NCBI GenBank assembly: GCA_002163975.1
Contig: CP019636.1
Span: forward strand, 1,303,001 to 1,367,000
Direction of reading: 5' to 3'
DNA: 64,000 nt
Origin: Nostocales cyanobacterium HT-58-2
GTDB taxonomy: Bacteria; Cyanobacteriota; Cyanobacteriia; Cyanobacteriales; Nostocaceae
Shown: one piece after another, positions 54,062 to 63,775 of the stretch
Layout of the letters: each line of letters opens with the position of its first letter
Numbering within the stretch: the first letter of the stretch is position 1
Made by a program: the position numbers and the translations under genes
The notes under the pieces: generated by a model
Database searches by the model: none
Seen by the model: only the letters and a program-made list of their open reading frames with translations
Told to the model about the DNA's origin: nothing

Positions 54062-56395
54062 GTGATTATAGGACTATTACAAAAACTGCGTGCTTCGTGG
54101 GCAAAAGATGGGGGTCGTTTGATTTTTCCAACCTCTCCATCTCCTTTGCAGATGTTGAATCGGTTTCGCCATCCGCTTGTTAAACGCAAGCCGGAGGAAC
54201 TTGGTTTAACAGAGGCTCCCAAAGAAGGCATTGGTGATCACAATAATGCACCCAAAGGTTGGCTGCGAACTGTTCTTGTGACCAGTTTGGGTGTCACGAC
54301 CCTAGTCTTGGGAGTCCGAGAACTGAAATGGTTGCAGTCTTGGGAGTTAAGAGCATATGACCAAATGCTACGGTTACGTCCGACTGAAGCACTAGATCCG
54401 CGTATTTTGTTAGTGACTGTTACTGAAGAAGATATTCGGCAACACAGATGGCCTGTGTCAGATAATAAAATTAACAAGCTGTTAGAAAAATTACAGTCCT
54501 ATAAACCCCGTATCGTTGGTTTAAATATATACAGACCTGAGCAAACAAATCTGGGGGCTAGCTTAAAGCGTAAAGATAACATTTTCAGTATATGTGCATT
54601 TAGTAGCTTAGATACGCCGGAAATTGCACCACCATCTAATTTTCCCATAGATCATGTCGGATTTACTGATCTGATACCTGATGAAGATGGCATTGTCCGC
54701 CGCAGTTTGTTGTTTGCTGATTCCGCACAAGACAAAAACTGTACAACAAACTTCTCGTTTGCTGCCTTACTTGCAATCAGCTATTTAAAAAAAGAAGGTA
54801 TTGAACCTGATTTCAGCGATGAAAATCATTTTAAGCTGGTTGATACCAAATCACAAAAGGTCAAAGCCAGTTTTAAAGTTCTTGACAGCAATACAGGTGG
54901 TTATAAAAGCGTGGATGAGGGCGGGTACCAAATTATGCTCAATTACCACCATCCAAATAATCTTGCTCGGGAGGTGACTTTCACACAAGCCCTCAACGGC
55001 AGTATAAATCCTAACTGGGTCAAAGATCGTCTCGTCATTATTGGGACTAAGTCTCCTAGCCTTCATCCTGGCTTTTACACGCCCTACAGTGCTTTGCCAA
55101 ATCAACCTGCTAGAATGCCTGCTGTCTTGCTCCATGCGCAGATAGCCAGTCAAATGCTTAATACGGCACTAGATGGGCGACCTGTCATTTGGTATTTTCC
55201 TGATTGGGTTGAAGGTGTATGGGTTTGGGTTTGGTCCCTCTTGGGTGCTGCTTTAGCGTGGCGGCTACGACATCCTTTGGTACTGACCGTTGTGGGAGGT
55301 GTGACCCTCAGTAGCTTGGTGGCGATCGCCGTTGTTTTGTTTCTGCAAGCGGGATGGGTGCCGTTGGTACCACCTGCTATTGCATTGGTATTGAGTGGAA
55401 TTTGTGTGATGACTTACACAACACACCAAACTCAGCAGCAAACGAAGGTGATGATTCTGCAAGTAGAAAAACAACAAGAGGCAATCGAGCAGTTAAACAC
55501 ATTATTAAAAGAAAGTACAGCAATTAAAGATAAACATATCCACCTTTCATCAAAAGTTGAAAATTCAGAAAAAACAACTGGTGATTCTGTCTTAAGCGGA
55601 CGCTATAAAATTACTAAAGTTTTGGGTTCTGGTGGATTTGGTTGCACTTATTTAGCAGAAGATACCCAGCGCCCAGGCAATCCGATTTGTGTTGTTAAAC
55701 AACTGATGCCTGCCCGCCGAGATACGAGGTTTTTAGAAGTTGCTAGAAGATTATTTGATGCTGAAGCACAAATCTTAGAAACTTTGGGAATACATTCTCA
55801 AATTCCCCAACTTCTGGCATATTTTGAAGATAATAATGAATTTTATTTAGTACAAGAATATATTCAGGGACATCCTTTGAATGAGGAATTACCACCAGTG
55901 CGGACTGTGCAGAATGAAGCCTTTGTTGTCGATATGCTTAAAGGGATTTTAGATATTCTTAGCTTTGTTCACGAGCATCGTGTGATTCATCGAGATATTA
56001 AACCAAGTAATATTATCAGGCGTGCTAAAGATAATCAGTTGGTGTTGATTGATTTTGGTGCTGTAAAGATGATGCAACCACCAAATCATGAGCAAACTGA
56101 ATTAGCTACAGTTGCTATTGGGACACGGGGTTACGCACCACCAGAACAATTTGCAGGTCATCCCCGCTTATGCAGTGATATTTATGCTTTAGGAATGATA
56201 GGAATTCAGGCACTCACAGGTTTGTCACCTCACGAACTCCAGCCAAACGCTGATACTGGTACTGTCATATGGCGTCAATGGGCGCAAGTCAGTGGGGAAT
56301 TGGCGGAAATTTTAGATCGGATGGTGTGTTACCACTTTAGCGATCGCTATCAATCAGCCTCTGCTGTCCTGCAGGATTTAAAGCAGATTGGGTAG
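54062..56395 (+). CDS. CHASE2 domain Ser/Thr protein kinase
   Basis: A 777-residue protein starting at GTG 54062. After one membrane helix (about 72-90), an extracytoplasmic CHASE2 sensor runs to about 370 (YDQMLRLRPTEALDPRILLV, GFTDLIPDEDGIVRR). Three helices follow (about 385-460), then a short coiled coil and a kinase domain (about 515-775) with VLGSGGFGCTYLAED, HRDIKPSNIIRR and DFGAVKMM. It should sense an external signal and phosphorylate cytoplasmic targets. No partner gene is adjacent. Confidence 0.92.
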   Translation: MIIGLLQKLRASWAKDGGRLIFPTSPSPLQMLNRFRHPLVKRKPEELGLTEAPKEGIGDHNNAPKGWLRTVLVTSLGVTTLVLGVRELKWLQSWELRAYDQMLRLRPTEALDPRILLVTVTEEDIRQHRWPVSDNKINKLLEKLQSYKPRIVGLNIYRPEQTNLGASLKRKDNIFSICAFSSLDTPEIAPPSNFPIDHVGFTDLIPDEDGIVRRSLLFADSAQDKNCTTNFSFAALLAISYLKKEGIEPDFSDENHFKLVDTKSQKVKASFKVLDSNTGGYKSVDEGGYQIMLNYHHPNNLAREVTFTQALNGSINPNWVKDRLVIIGTKSPSLHPGFYTPYSALPNQPARMPAVLLHAQIASQMLNTALDGRPVIWYFPDWVEGVWVWVWSLLGAALAWRLRHPLVLTVVGGVTLSSLVAIAVVLFLQAGWVPLVPPAIALVLSGICVMTYTTHQTQQQTKVMILQVEKQQEAIEQLNTLLKESTAIKDKHIHLSSKVENSEKTTGDSVLSGRYKITKVLGSGGFGCTYLAEDTQRPGNPICVVKQLMPARRDTRFLEVARRLFDAEAQILETLGIHSQIPQLLAYFEDNNEFYLVQEYIQGHPLNEELPPVRTVQNEAFVVDMLKGILDILSFVHEHRVIHRDIKPSNIIRRAKDNQLVLIDFGAVKMMQPPNHEQTELATVAIGTRGYAPPEQFAGHPRLCSDIYALGMIGIQALTGLSPHELQPNADTGTVIWRQWAQVSGELAEILDRMVCYHFSDRYQSASAVLQDLKQIG

Positions 56396-56477
56396 CTTTA
56401 CGGCTATGGAAAAGTCAAAAATGAAAAGGGAAATAGAGAAAGGAAAGAGCCATTCATTTTCCCTAAGGGAAAATGAA

Positions 56478-56511
56478 AGGGAACAGGGAACGGGCAACAG
56501 GCAACAGGGAA
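56478..56511. repeat. Short tandemly repeated heptamer array
   Basis: Five units of GGGAACA/GGCAACA type (AGGGAACAGGGAACGGGCA then ACAGGCAACAGGGAA). Heptanucleotide STRRs of this kind are typical of heterocystous cyanobacteria. Further hairpin phrases (CACCCacaaGGGGTG) lie just downstream, up to 56668. Confidence 0.75.
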
Positions 56512-56668
56512 ATAAGCCACCCACAAGGGGTGGGGTTTCTATCTACCGAGTGAGACAAGGATTTTTTCGCCCACAAGGGGCAAGGCTTTCAACCTTACTT
56601 TGGGACTAATTCTCTCTTCTGTTAAGAGTTCCCTCTTAAGCGTTCCCGCCCCGAAGGGGCTTGTCAAT

Positions 56669-59600
56669 CTAATTCACCTTAAATGTCCGCACACTCTCTT
56701 GCAATTGCTGTGAAATTTCCACTGTTTTTTGGAGAGATGTGGAAACCTGACGAGATGAATTGCTCGTCATTTCCGATACTTTAGCTATTTCTTTCATCAG
56801 AACAGAAACGTCTTGCGAAGTTTGCACTTGGGATACTGTAGCTGTGGAAATTGATTGCACTAATTCGTCAATTTGGCGACAGACATCAAGAATGTGGTTT
56901 AAACTGTACTTGGTATTTTGAACTAGACGAGTACCTTCAACAACCTGTGTGGTTCCCAACTCCATAGCCCTAACAACTTCGCTGGTTTCGAGTTGGATGT
57001 TAGCAACAATTTCCTCAATTTCGGACGTGGCTTCGCTACTTTGAGCTGCGAGTACAGCGACTTCTTCAGCAATCACTGCAAAACCTTGCGCTTCTTCACC
57101 AGCACGCGCTGCTTCAATACCTGTGTTGATAGCTAACAAATTGGTTTGCATAGCAAGTTGGTTAATCAATGCCACCACACGCGAAATTTGCTGCGAAGAT
57201 TCGCCCAAACGCTTGACTTTTTTCGCCGTTTCTCCTATTGTCTCGCGCAAACCCATAATATTTTCGACTGTCAGGTCTATAGCTGTCCCTCCGGTTTCAG
57301 CAGCATTATATGCGGTGCGCGCCACGTCTGCAGCAAGCTTTGCACTTTTCGCTACAGCTTTAATCGATTGCCTCATTTGGTCAATAGCATCCAGGGTACG
57401 GCTAATTTCCTGTGCTTGTTTGAGTGCTTCAATTGCCAGCTGACCCATTGACCCTGAGTTGTCTGCAATTGCAGCATTGACTTGAGTCGCCGCTAGTTTG
57501 ACTTGAGTGACAATCTCTCGCAGGCTTTCCAATAAAGAGTTGAAAAAGTCAGCGACAGTACCAATTTCTCCAGCAGTGACTTCAGCACGCACTGTCAAAT
57601 CACCTTGAGATGCGCCTTCAAGACGGTCTATTAACCTAAGTAGTTGCAGTTGCAGTTGTTCTTTTTGCTGACGTTGTTGTTGAGAAGCTTTCTCTGCGGC
57701 TTGTCGTCCTTGTTCGGCTTGCTCTAAAAAATTGGCTCGCTCTAAAGCTAGTCCCACAATTCTAGCAAATTGCTCAAACAAGTCAATTTCTGACTGTTGC
57801 CACAAACGAGGATTGGAACACTGATGAACAATTAACAAACCAAGCAGTTGATTACCCACCAGAATAGGTGCAACTAAATTTGCTTGAACTGCAAATGGTT
57901 CTAGTTGTCTAATATAACACTCGTTCAGATCGGCTTGGTAAATATTGTTAATGGCAGTCACACGACCTTGCCGATACTTTTCTACATAATTTTTTAAACA
58001 AGGGTCATAAATTTCGGCACCCAAGGAACAAGGCCAACCCTCAGCAACTGATTCTGCAATGACACTTCCATGGAAATTTTCGTCTATTTTGTAAATGACT
58101 GCTCGCTCTACTTTCAAGGCTTTTTGGATACTTTGAACTGCCAAATTGTTAATGTCTTGTGAGTTATGAGTTCTAGACAGGTGGACAGCAAGGTCTTTCA
58201 GTATCTGTGTCACCTCCAATAAACTGACACGATCTAAGGTCAGTCCAACTTGAAGCGCTAACTGCCGCAAAAAATTAATTTCATATGGCTGCCAAACATG
58301 AAATTCCTGACAGTGATGAGCAATCAAAAATCCGAAGACTTGGTTATCTTTTAAAATTGGCGCTACCAAGTTCGCTTTGACTTGCAATTGTTCCATCAAT
58401 TTTTGATGTTCGGGAGAAAAGTCTGCTTCTAAGACGTTATCAACAGCCATAACCCGACCTTGTCTGTAAGCTTCTATAATCTCCTTATCAATACAAGCAT
58501 CTATAACTGTTTCCCCAAGAGCAACTACAAAACCAGGAGTCACAGATTCGGCTATCACTCGTCCGCCTCCTGTAGCATTGAAGTGATAAATGACAACTCG
58601 ATCCACATTCAGTGCCAGTTTTGCCTCTGTAACTGTTAAATTGAACAATTCTTCAGAATTAAGAGACTGACGAATCGAGAGTAAGATGTTTGTCAACAAC
58701 TTTAATTGCTCAGCCTCAGTGGTTTGTTTCTGTAGGAGATCTTGCACTTGATCTGCCATCTGATTGATGTTATCAGCCAAGATTGCAATTTCGTCTCTGC
58801 CTTTGATGACAATTCGAGTATCCAGGTTTCCTTTAGCTAATTTTTGCACTGCCACAGTAGCAGCTTCAATTGGCTTCATCAAACGATTAGCTATAAATGC
58901 TGCAATTCCACCTAGTAGCAATGCCGTTGTGAGTGTTCCTATCTCCATTGCCAGTAATAATTGTCTCTGCGTTGCAAATGCAGTTGCCGTATCTAGACTT
59001 AAAACTAATGTCCATTTCAAATCTGGCAACCCTTCTACTTTTTGCCAAGGCACATAGGTCACTAATTTTTCAGCATTGTCCTTTTTGCTGAATAATATGT
59101 CAGTACTTATTTGCTGATTCTTTTGTAGTTTTTCCCACTTAGGAATTTCTTCGTTTGCATTCAAGCTCGTTTGGCTTCCTGTACGAGATAGGACTATTTT
59201 TCCTGATGCATCTATAATGTTGTAATCATCTTGATTGATTTGAGGTATCAAGACTGCTTTTTCTAAAGATTTTACGGGTATCACTGTCCGAACAATAGAA
59301 ATTGTTTGACCCGTGCCACTATCTTTAACAGGCGCAGCCATGTAAATTTTAGACTGATTTCTGCTTTTGGTAACGATGGGTTGACTAATATACGGTTTGT
59401 TAGTTTTCAGTACTGCTTGAAAATACGTTTCGTTTTTCTGATTGGGAATCAATTTTCCTGCTGATTCGGCAACTAAATTCCCATTAATATCAAATACACC
59501 TATGCTTTCATACGTGTCTTCAATGTCTATATAATTTCTCAACCGTGCTTGTATCTGTTCACGATTGATTGCTCCTCCTAATTTAGGATTTTGCAGGACT

Positions 59601-59974
59601 GCCATATTGGAGATGATTTGAACATCCCCGTACCGTCTCAGCATAAAACTGCTAATATTATTTGCTAATAACCTGGCTCTATCTTGCCTATTGTTAACAA
59701 TTTCCTTCGTTGTTGATTGGTTGACTAAGAAATATGTCACTACCCCAACTTTAAAGACTGGTAGTGTACCAATAATAAAGGTAAAGGCGATAACTTTGTT
59801 GCGTATGCTTATTCGTCTTACCCAAGAAATAACATGACGAACCGGAGAATTTCTAGAGTAGCTTTTAGGTTGTATGACAGTATTTTGTTGTAACGATGTT
59901 ATGAATAAACTCTTTCTAACATCTTCATTTTCGCCTGTAGTGCGATTTTTGTCTTTGCCAATCATTTTAACCAT
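56669..59974 (-). CDS. Methyl-accepting chemotaxis protein with dCache, HAMP and two GAF domains
   Basis: A 1101-residue sensor. The first helix (about 60-85) and second (about 345-368) bound a dCache-type domain. HAMP follows (about 368-420), then GAF1 (about 440-590) and GAF2 (about 612-760), and a C-terminal MCP domain with the hairpin tip GEEAQGFAVIAEEVAVLAAQ. GAF2 has Cys in YDPCLKNY (about residue 662) and NECYIRQLE (about 687), which resemble the two bilin-binding Cys of DXCF cyanobacteriochromes. GAF1 keeps only the first-type Cys (DACI). It should drive motility signalling with CheA and CheW encoded elsewhere. Confidence 0.9.
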   Translation of the reverse strand: MVKMIGKDKNRTTGENEDVRKSLFITSLQQNTVIQPKSYSRNSPVRHVISWVRRISIRNKVIAFTFIIGTLPVFKVGVVTYFLVNQSTTKEIVNNRQDRARLLANNISSFMLRRYGDVQIISNMAVLQNPKLGGAINREQIQARLRNYIDIEDTYESIGVFDINGNLVAESAGKLIPNQKNETYFQAVLKTNKPYISQPIVTKSRNQSKIYMAAPVKDSGTGQTISIVRTVIPVKSLEKAVLIPQINQDDYNIIDASGKIVLSRTGSQTSLNANEEIPKWEKLQKNQQISTDILFSKKDNAEKLVTYVPWQKVEGLPDLKWTLVLSLDTATAFATQRQLLLAMEIGTLTTALLLGGIAAFIANRLMKPIEAATVAVQKLAKGNLDTRIVIKGRDEIAILADNINQMADQVQDLLQKQTTEAEQLKLLTNILLSIRQSLNSEELFNLTVTEAKLALNVDRVVIYHFNATGGGRVIAESVTPGFVVALGETVIDACIDKEIIEAYRQGRVMAVDNVLEADFSPEHQKLMEQLQVKANLVAPILKDNQVFGFLIAHHCQEFHVWQPYEINFLRQLALQVGLTLDRVSLLEVTQILKDLAVHLSRTHNSQDINNLAVQSIQKALKVERAVIYKIDENFHGSVIAESVAEGWPCSLGAEIYDPCLKNYVEKYRQGRVTAINNIYQADLNECYIRQLEPFAVQANLVAPILVGNQLLGLLIVHQCSNPRLWQQSEIDLFEQFARIVGLALERANFLEQAEQGRQAAEKASQQQRQQKEQLQLQLLRLIDRLEGASQGDLTVRAEVTAGEIGTVADFFNSLLESLREIVTQVKLAATQVNAAIADNSGSMGQLAIEALKQAQEISRTLDAIDQMRQSIKAVAKSAKLAADVARTAYNAAETGGTAIDLTVENIMGLRETIGETAKKVKRLGESSQQISRVVALINQLAMQTNLLAINTGIEAARAGEEAQGFAVIAEEVAVLAAQSSEATSEIEEIVANIQLETSEVVRAMELGTTQVVEGTRLVQNTKYSLNHILDVCRQIDELVQSISTATVSQVQTSQDVSVLMKEIAKVSEMTSNSSRQVSTSLQKTVEISQQLQESVRTFKVN

Positions 59975-60243
59975 CTACCAATCCTATGAGGTGGTGTGCT
60001 TGAAAGAGTAACGTTTTGAAATTTTTATTGGTAGATGCAAATTTCTATGTGAGAACAAAGACCAGAAAATAACTCAACAATAACTCATAGGTATCATACC
60101 ACTAAGCTTAAGTTATTTCGAGAGACGCATTTAGAACAATAGGGAAACAGGCTAAGTACCGACTTCAAATGATAGATTAAATAGTATCAGAAACTATTTT
60201 TTTTTGCATACTTTTTTCCCGTAAAAATTAAGAGATATAAATC

Positions 60244-60630
60244 TTACTTTATTGCTGTTGTTACTGCCACGGATTCAATCGCACGCAATAATTGTTCCTG
60301 GGTAAAAGGTTTATAAACATAGGCGGCTGCACCTTGCTTAATCCCCCAAATTTTGTCAATTTCTTGATTTTTAGAACTACAAATGACAATTGGGATTTTT
60401 TGAGTAGCTGGATTTTTTTTTAGAGAACGGCACAACTCAAATCCACTCATTTCTGGCATGACGACATCAGTAATTATTAAGTCAAGTTCTTCTTGTAAAG
60501 CTATTTTTAAAGCTTCTTGAGCGCTAGTTGCTTTAATTATGCAGTAAACACTGCCTCTCAAGTAATGACATATAAGTTCTAATTGGCTAAGAGAATCATC
60601 CACAATGAGAATTTTTTCAAGCAAAGTCAT
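60244..60630 (-). CDS. Single-domain response regulator (CheY/PatA-type receiver)
   Basis: About 128 residues from the ATG at 60630 (the frame extends upstream but MTLLEKILIVDDSLS fits the fold start). The acidic pair is in ILIVDDS, the phospho-Asp in LIITDVVMPEMSG and the Lys in YVYKPFTQEQL. No output domain is attached. With the MCP downstream, a role in phototaxis or pilus motility is likely. Confidence 0.9.
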   Translation of the reverse strand: MTLLEKILIVDDSLSQLELICHYLRGSVYCIIKATSAQEALKIALQEELDLIITDVVMPEMSGFELCRSLKKNPATQKIPIVICSSKNQEIDKIWGIKQGAAAYVYKPFTQEQLLRAIESVAVTTAIK

Positions 60631-60857
60631 ACTCCTCGTTTGATTTGAAAAAATAGTTATTATGTAAATTATATAACCAGTATGACATTGCCCAATCATC
60701 AGGACTGAGTTTTATAACCTGATTTTCTTCATTTGCTTGCAAATACTATATTGAAAATTGGCTTGATTTCAGCAAGGTTACCTCAAATTTTAGAGATTCA
60801 AAATATTTTGAAGAACTAAATAAAATAGCTCAATATGAGAGGTCTATTGAAACTGTT

Positions 60858-61268
60858 TTAATTTAGTGTATTTGAATTTTCTAGCTTCCAACCGAGAACT
60901 TTTGCAATCTGAGGAACCAAAGTCAGAGGATCAAATGGTTTGGCGATCGCCCCTACAGCACCCAATGCTGAAAATCGACACCGTTCGGTTAGACTCCATT
61001 TTGAAGTTAAAAATATTACAGGTATTGTTTGAGTCTTAACATTTACCTGTAGTTGTTGCAGACAAGCAACACCATCCATTCCTGGCATCATCACATCTAA
61101 AATGATAGCATCTGGTTTTAATTCCTCCGCTTTCACTAAACCCTCTGTGCCTGATTTTGCAACTTCTACCTCCCATCCTCCTAAAGTCTGTAAACAGGTT
61201 TTTACAATCAGTTGCATTTCAGGTTCATCATCTATATATAGAACCTTTTTGGTAATATTTTTTACCAT
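60858..61268 (-). CDS. Single-domain response regulator
   Basis: A 136-residue receiver domain: VLYIDDEPEMQ (acidic pair), PDAIILDVMMPGMDG (phospho-Asp), IFLTSKW and GAIAKPFDP (Lys). It is the sister of the regulator at 61641-62018, which shares layout and several phrases (KPFDP, LDxMMPxxDG). Probable tandem duplicates. No output domain. Confidence 0.92.
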   Translation of the reverse strand: MVKNITKKVLYIDDEPEMQLIVKTCLQTLGGWEVEVAKSGTEGLVKAEELKPDAIILDVMMPGMDGVACLQQLQVNVKTQTIPVIFLTSKWSLTERCRFSALGAVGAIAKPFDPLTLVPQIAKVLGWKLENSNTLN

Positions 61269-61640
61269 ACTGGTTTTGTTCCTGCATATTATCTAAGTAT
61301 TTTTTTTGACATTATACTGCACGACTTTCTCATGATCAGACCTAAAAATATGTCCAAACCACATAGTTTCCTTGCTTGATAAATAACTCATTGTGAGCTA
61401 TTCAGTATAAAATTGAGCCGCAAGGTTAATATCAAGTTAGTTTAATTGCCCATAGCAAACACCCTTGTTCTCGTATCTCACGTTAGTCCTTAGTGAGAAA
61501 TGGTTAACCCAACATGAGATGAGATGCTTATTTTATGAAGTTATACAAAAAAAATGAGGAAATTCTGAGGATTCCCAAAATTATGTAGTGTCTCAGATGA
61601 TGTGTCTGTATATTTTAAAAGATTTTCAGCTTAAGCAAGC
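61269..61640. other. Intergenic region between two response regulators
   Basis: About 370 bp, AT-rich. No open frame with a credible start. No promoter identified. Confidence 0.5.
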
Positions 61641-62018
61641 TTATTTCCATTTCAGTATTTGGGCTACCTGATCTGCTAACTCTACAGGGTCAAAAGGTTT
61701 AGAAATCACTCCTAGAACCCCTAACTGTGAAGATTGATTGACATCTATAGGCTGTGGCTTAGCAGTTAGCAAAATGACTGGAATTCTTTGGGTAACTGAA
61801 TTAATTCGTAATGTATGTAACAGTATCATTCCGTCTATGTCTGGCATCATGAGATCTAGTAAAATAGCATCGGGAACTTCAATTTCAGCTAATAGCAATC
61901 CTTCGCTACCAGATTGAGCTATTAATACTTGCCAACCTCCTATATTTTCTAAACAAACTTTAATAACGGTACACAAGTTTTTTTCGTCATCAATTACTAA
62001 AATGCGCTTCGCTAACAT
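61641..62018 (-). CDS. Single-domain response regulator
   Basis: A 125-residue receiver: ILVIDDEKNLC, PDAILLDLMMPDIDG (phospho-Asp), VILLTAKPQ and GVISKPFDPVEL. It resembles the next regulator downstream. It could serve a hybrid kinase or chemotaxis complex; the partner is not in the window. Confidence 0.92.
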   Translation of the reverse strand: MLAKRILVIDDEKNLCTVIKVCLENIGGWQVLIAQSGSEGLLLAEIEVPDAILLDLMMPDIDGMILLHTLRINSVTQRIPVILLTAKPQPIDVNQSSQLGVLGVISKPFDPVELADQVAQILKWK

Positions 62019-62272
62019 AGCTCCACTTTTTGCTTTTAAACCATTTTGGAAAAGTCAAGTCAAAAATAGATTTTACCAACAAGCTTTCTTACTAAATTCT
62101 GTTACCTAGTGAATATGCTATGCTTACGTCTGGATAGCCAATGCATGACAATAATTTTTTGTCATCAACTTAGCATAAACAATTCAGCCCAGAAAAAGGT
62201 AAAAAGACACAGCTTAAAAGCTAAACAAGAAACATGAGAAAATCATGAGGATTTTTCAGAATTTGTTGCTTA

Positions 62273-63064
62273 TTACTTTTCAAAAGAAAGTTCTACTGTA
62301 TCTCCCAACTGAATCTGTAACTGTAATTGAGCGTTTCCGCCATTAATAGCAATTTCTACCCAGCCGTGACTCTCAATAAGTGCGATCGCCTGCCCAACTC
62401 TCACATTACTATAAGTTTCACATCCTGGAATTATGAACCTAGCCGCTTTGACACACCAGGTTTTACCTTGCACATAATTTCCAGGAATGTTGGTAACTAA
62501 ATTACCGAAGTGATCAACATATTGAATAGAACCTGCTATACCAGTTTCTGTTAGAATACACCCGGATACATCTAGCTGTACCAACGTTGCTAAGTTGATT
62601 GGATTCCCCAAATCAAGGAGAGGAACTCCGCTAGCAAGATGGGCAGCCACGGGTGCAAAGATATCCCTTCCATGAAAAGTCCTACTTGGTTGAGGGTTTC
62701 TCCAATAATCAGGGTTTGTTAATTCTACTGCTGCAATTGCAGAACTTTGACTCAATAATCCACTGAATATCCCATTATCTGGTCCTACCAGAAACCCATG
62801 AGTGAATTCTACTGCAATCGCGCGTCGTATACTGCCAACACCCGGATCTACGACTGCTAAATGCACTGTGCCATAGGGAAAGTAAGAATAAGCATTCATC
62901 AGGCAAAATCTAGCCGCAGCGATGTCTTGTGGGGGAATTTGGTGTGTCAAGTCTACTAACTTTATTTCTGCGTTGATTTGGGCAATGACTCCCTTCATCA
63001 CGCCGACATAAATATCGCGATCACCAAAATCGCTGAGCAAAGTGATCATGGGCTTGGGATGCAT
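62273..63064 (-). CDS. SAM hydroxide adenosyltransferase (DUF62 family)
   Basis: A 263-residue enzyme. The N-terminal MITLLSDFGDRDIYVGVMKG, then VDPGVGSIRRAIA, LVGPDNGIFSGLL and YVDHFGNLVTNIP are the family motifs. The enzyme splits S-adenosylmethionine with water or hydroxide to adenosine and methionine. Start may be 63064 or 63049. It is divergent from the small gene at 63164. Confidence 0.93.
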   Translation of the reverse strand: MHPKPMITLLSDFGDRDIYVGVMKGVIAQINAEIKLVDLTHQIPPQDIAAARFCLMNAYSYFPYGTVHLAVVDPGVGSIRRAIAVEFTHGFLVGPDNGIFSGLLSQSSAIAAVELTNPDYWRNPQPSRTFHGRDIFAPVAAHLASGVPLLDLGNPINLATLVQLDVSGCILTETGIAGSIQYVDHFGNLVTNIPGNYVQGKTWCVKAARFIIPGCETYSNVRVGQAIALIESHGWVEIAINGGNAQLQLQIQLGDTVELSFEK

Positions 63065-63163
63065 TGGGCTACAACATATTTTGGTTGATTAATATATATT
63101 AAGTTTATTTTTTCTGTAGCAAAAGCTACGAAAAGTTTGCTATGTTATGAAAAGCAGACATTT

Positions 63164-63349
63164 ATGGAGAAATATAAGAGGCAAACTGTTGAAATGAGCA
63201 AAAGCAGATTAGAGATGACAAAAAAAGCGCGGGAAGCGCATCAGTTCAATATAAGGAGAAGTTTAGAACATCGCTTAGAAGTAGCTAGAGCCAAAGGCGA
63301 TGAAAACTTAATTCGTCAATTGGAAGCAGAAATGAGATATTTTAGCTAA
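63164..63349 (+). CDS. Small conserved cyanobacterial protein
   Basis: A 61-residue protein from ATG 63164 (TTG 63137 is in frame but lacks a ribosome site): MEKYKRQTVEMSKSRLEMTK, then HQFNIRRSLEHRLEVARAKG, then ENLIRQLEAEMRYFS. It is almost wholly helical and rich in charged residues. I do not recognise a named family. A hairpin terminator at 63394 supports expression. Confidence 0.7.
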   Translation: MEKYKRQTVEMSKSRLEMTKKAREAHQFNIRRSLEHRLEVARAKGDENLIRQLEAEMRYFS

Positions 63350-63393
63350 TTCAAGATTTTGTCGTTCTAGTTCATAGTTTTGTTGTGTATCAG

Positions 63394-63416
63394 CCCGCCT
63401 TTGCGGGTTTTCGTAT
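63394..63416 (+). terminator. Hairpin terminator
   Basis: CCCGC and GCGGG with a 4-nt loop, then TTTTCGTATTTT, about 45 bp past the small gene. The remaining gap to 63573 shows no gene. Confidence 0.6.
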
Positions 63417-63573
63417 TTTCAATAGCTAATTTCCGCACAAAAATCCTCACCCCTAACTCTTTTTCTAAATTGGGAGAAAGGTTAGAAGTGAGGAAGCCGA
63501 GAATAACCCACTCAGCGGATTTTTGATCGACTTGAATTATTTGACACCAGCTTCTAGGGCTTGATTAGACGAT

Positions 63574-63704
63574 AGAACTCTTGCACGAATATTTTGTGTC
63601 GGGGAATGAGAGAGTAAAGCAGCACAACAAATCTCAGAAGATGCGTTACGGACTTCGTCCTAACACATCCTACAAATCTTTTACAGCATTCATGCAAGAG
63701 GTCT
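63574..63704 (-). mobile_element. 131-bp MITE, copy 2
   Basis: It starts AGAACTCTTGCA and ends TGCAAGAGGTCT on the plus strand. It is the reverse orientation of the copy at 31054-31184, equal in length and differing at only a few positions. No coding capacity. Confidence 0.85.
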
Positions 63705-63775
63705 GATGAGGAAGAGATTTCACCTGGTCAAGGAAATATTCATCCGCTTTTTTTGATTTCAAATTTCACCGAAAG

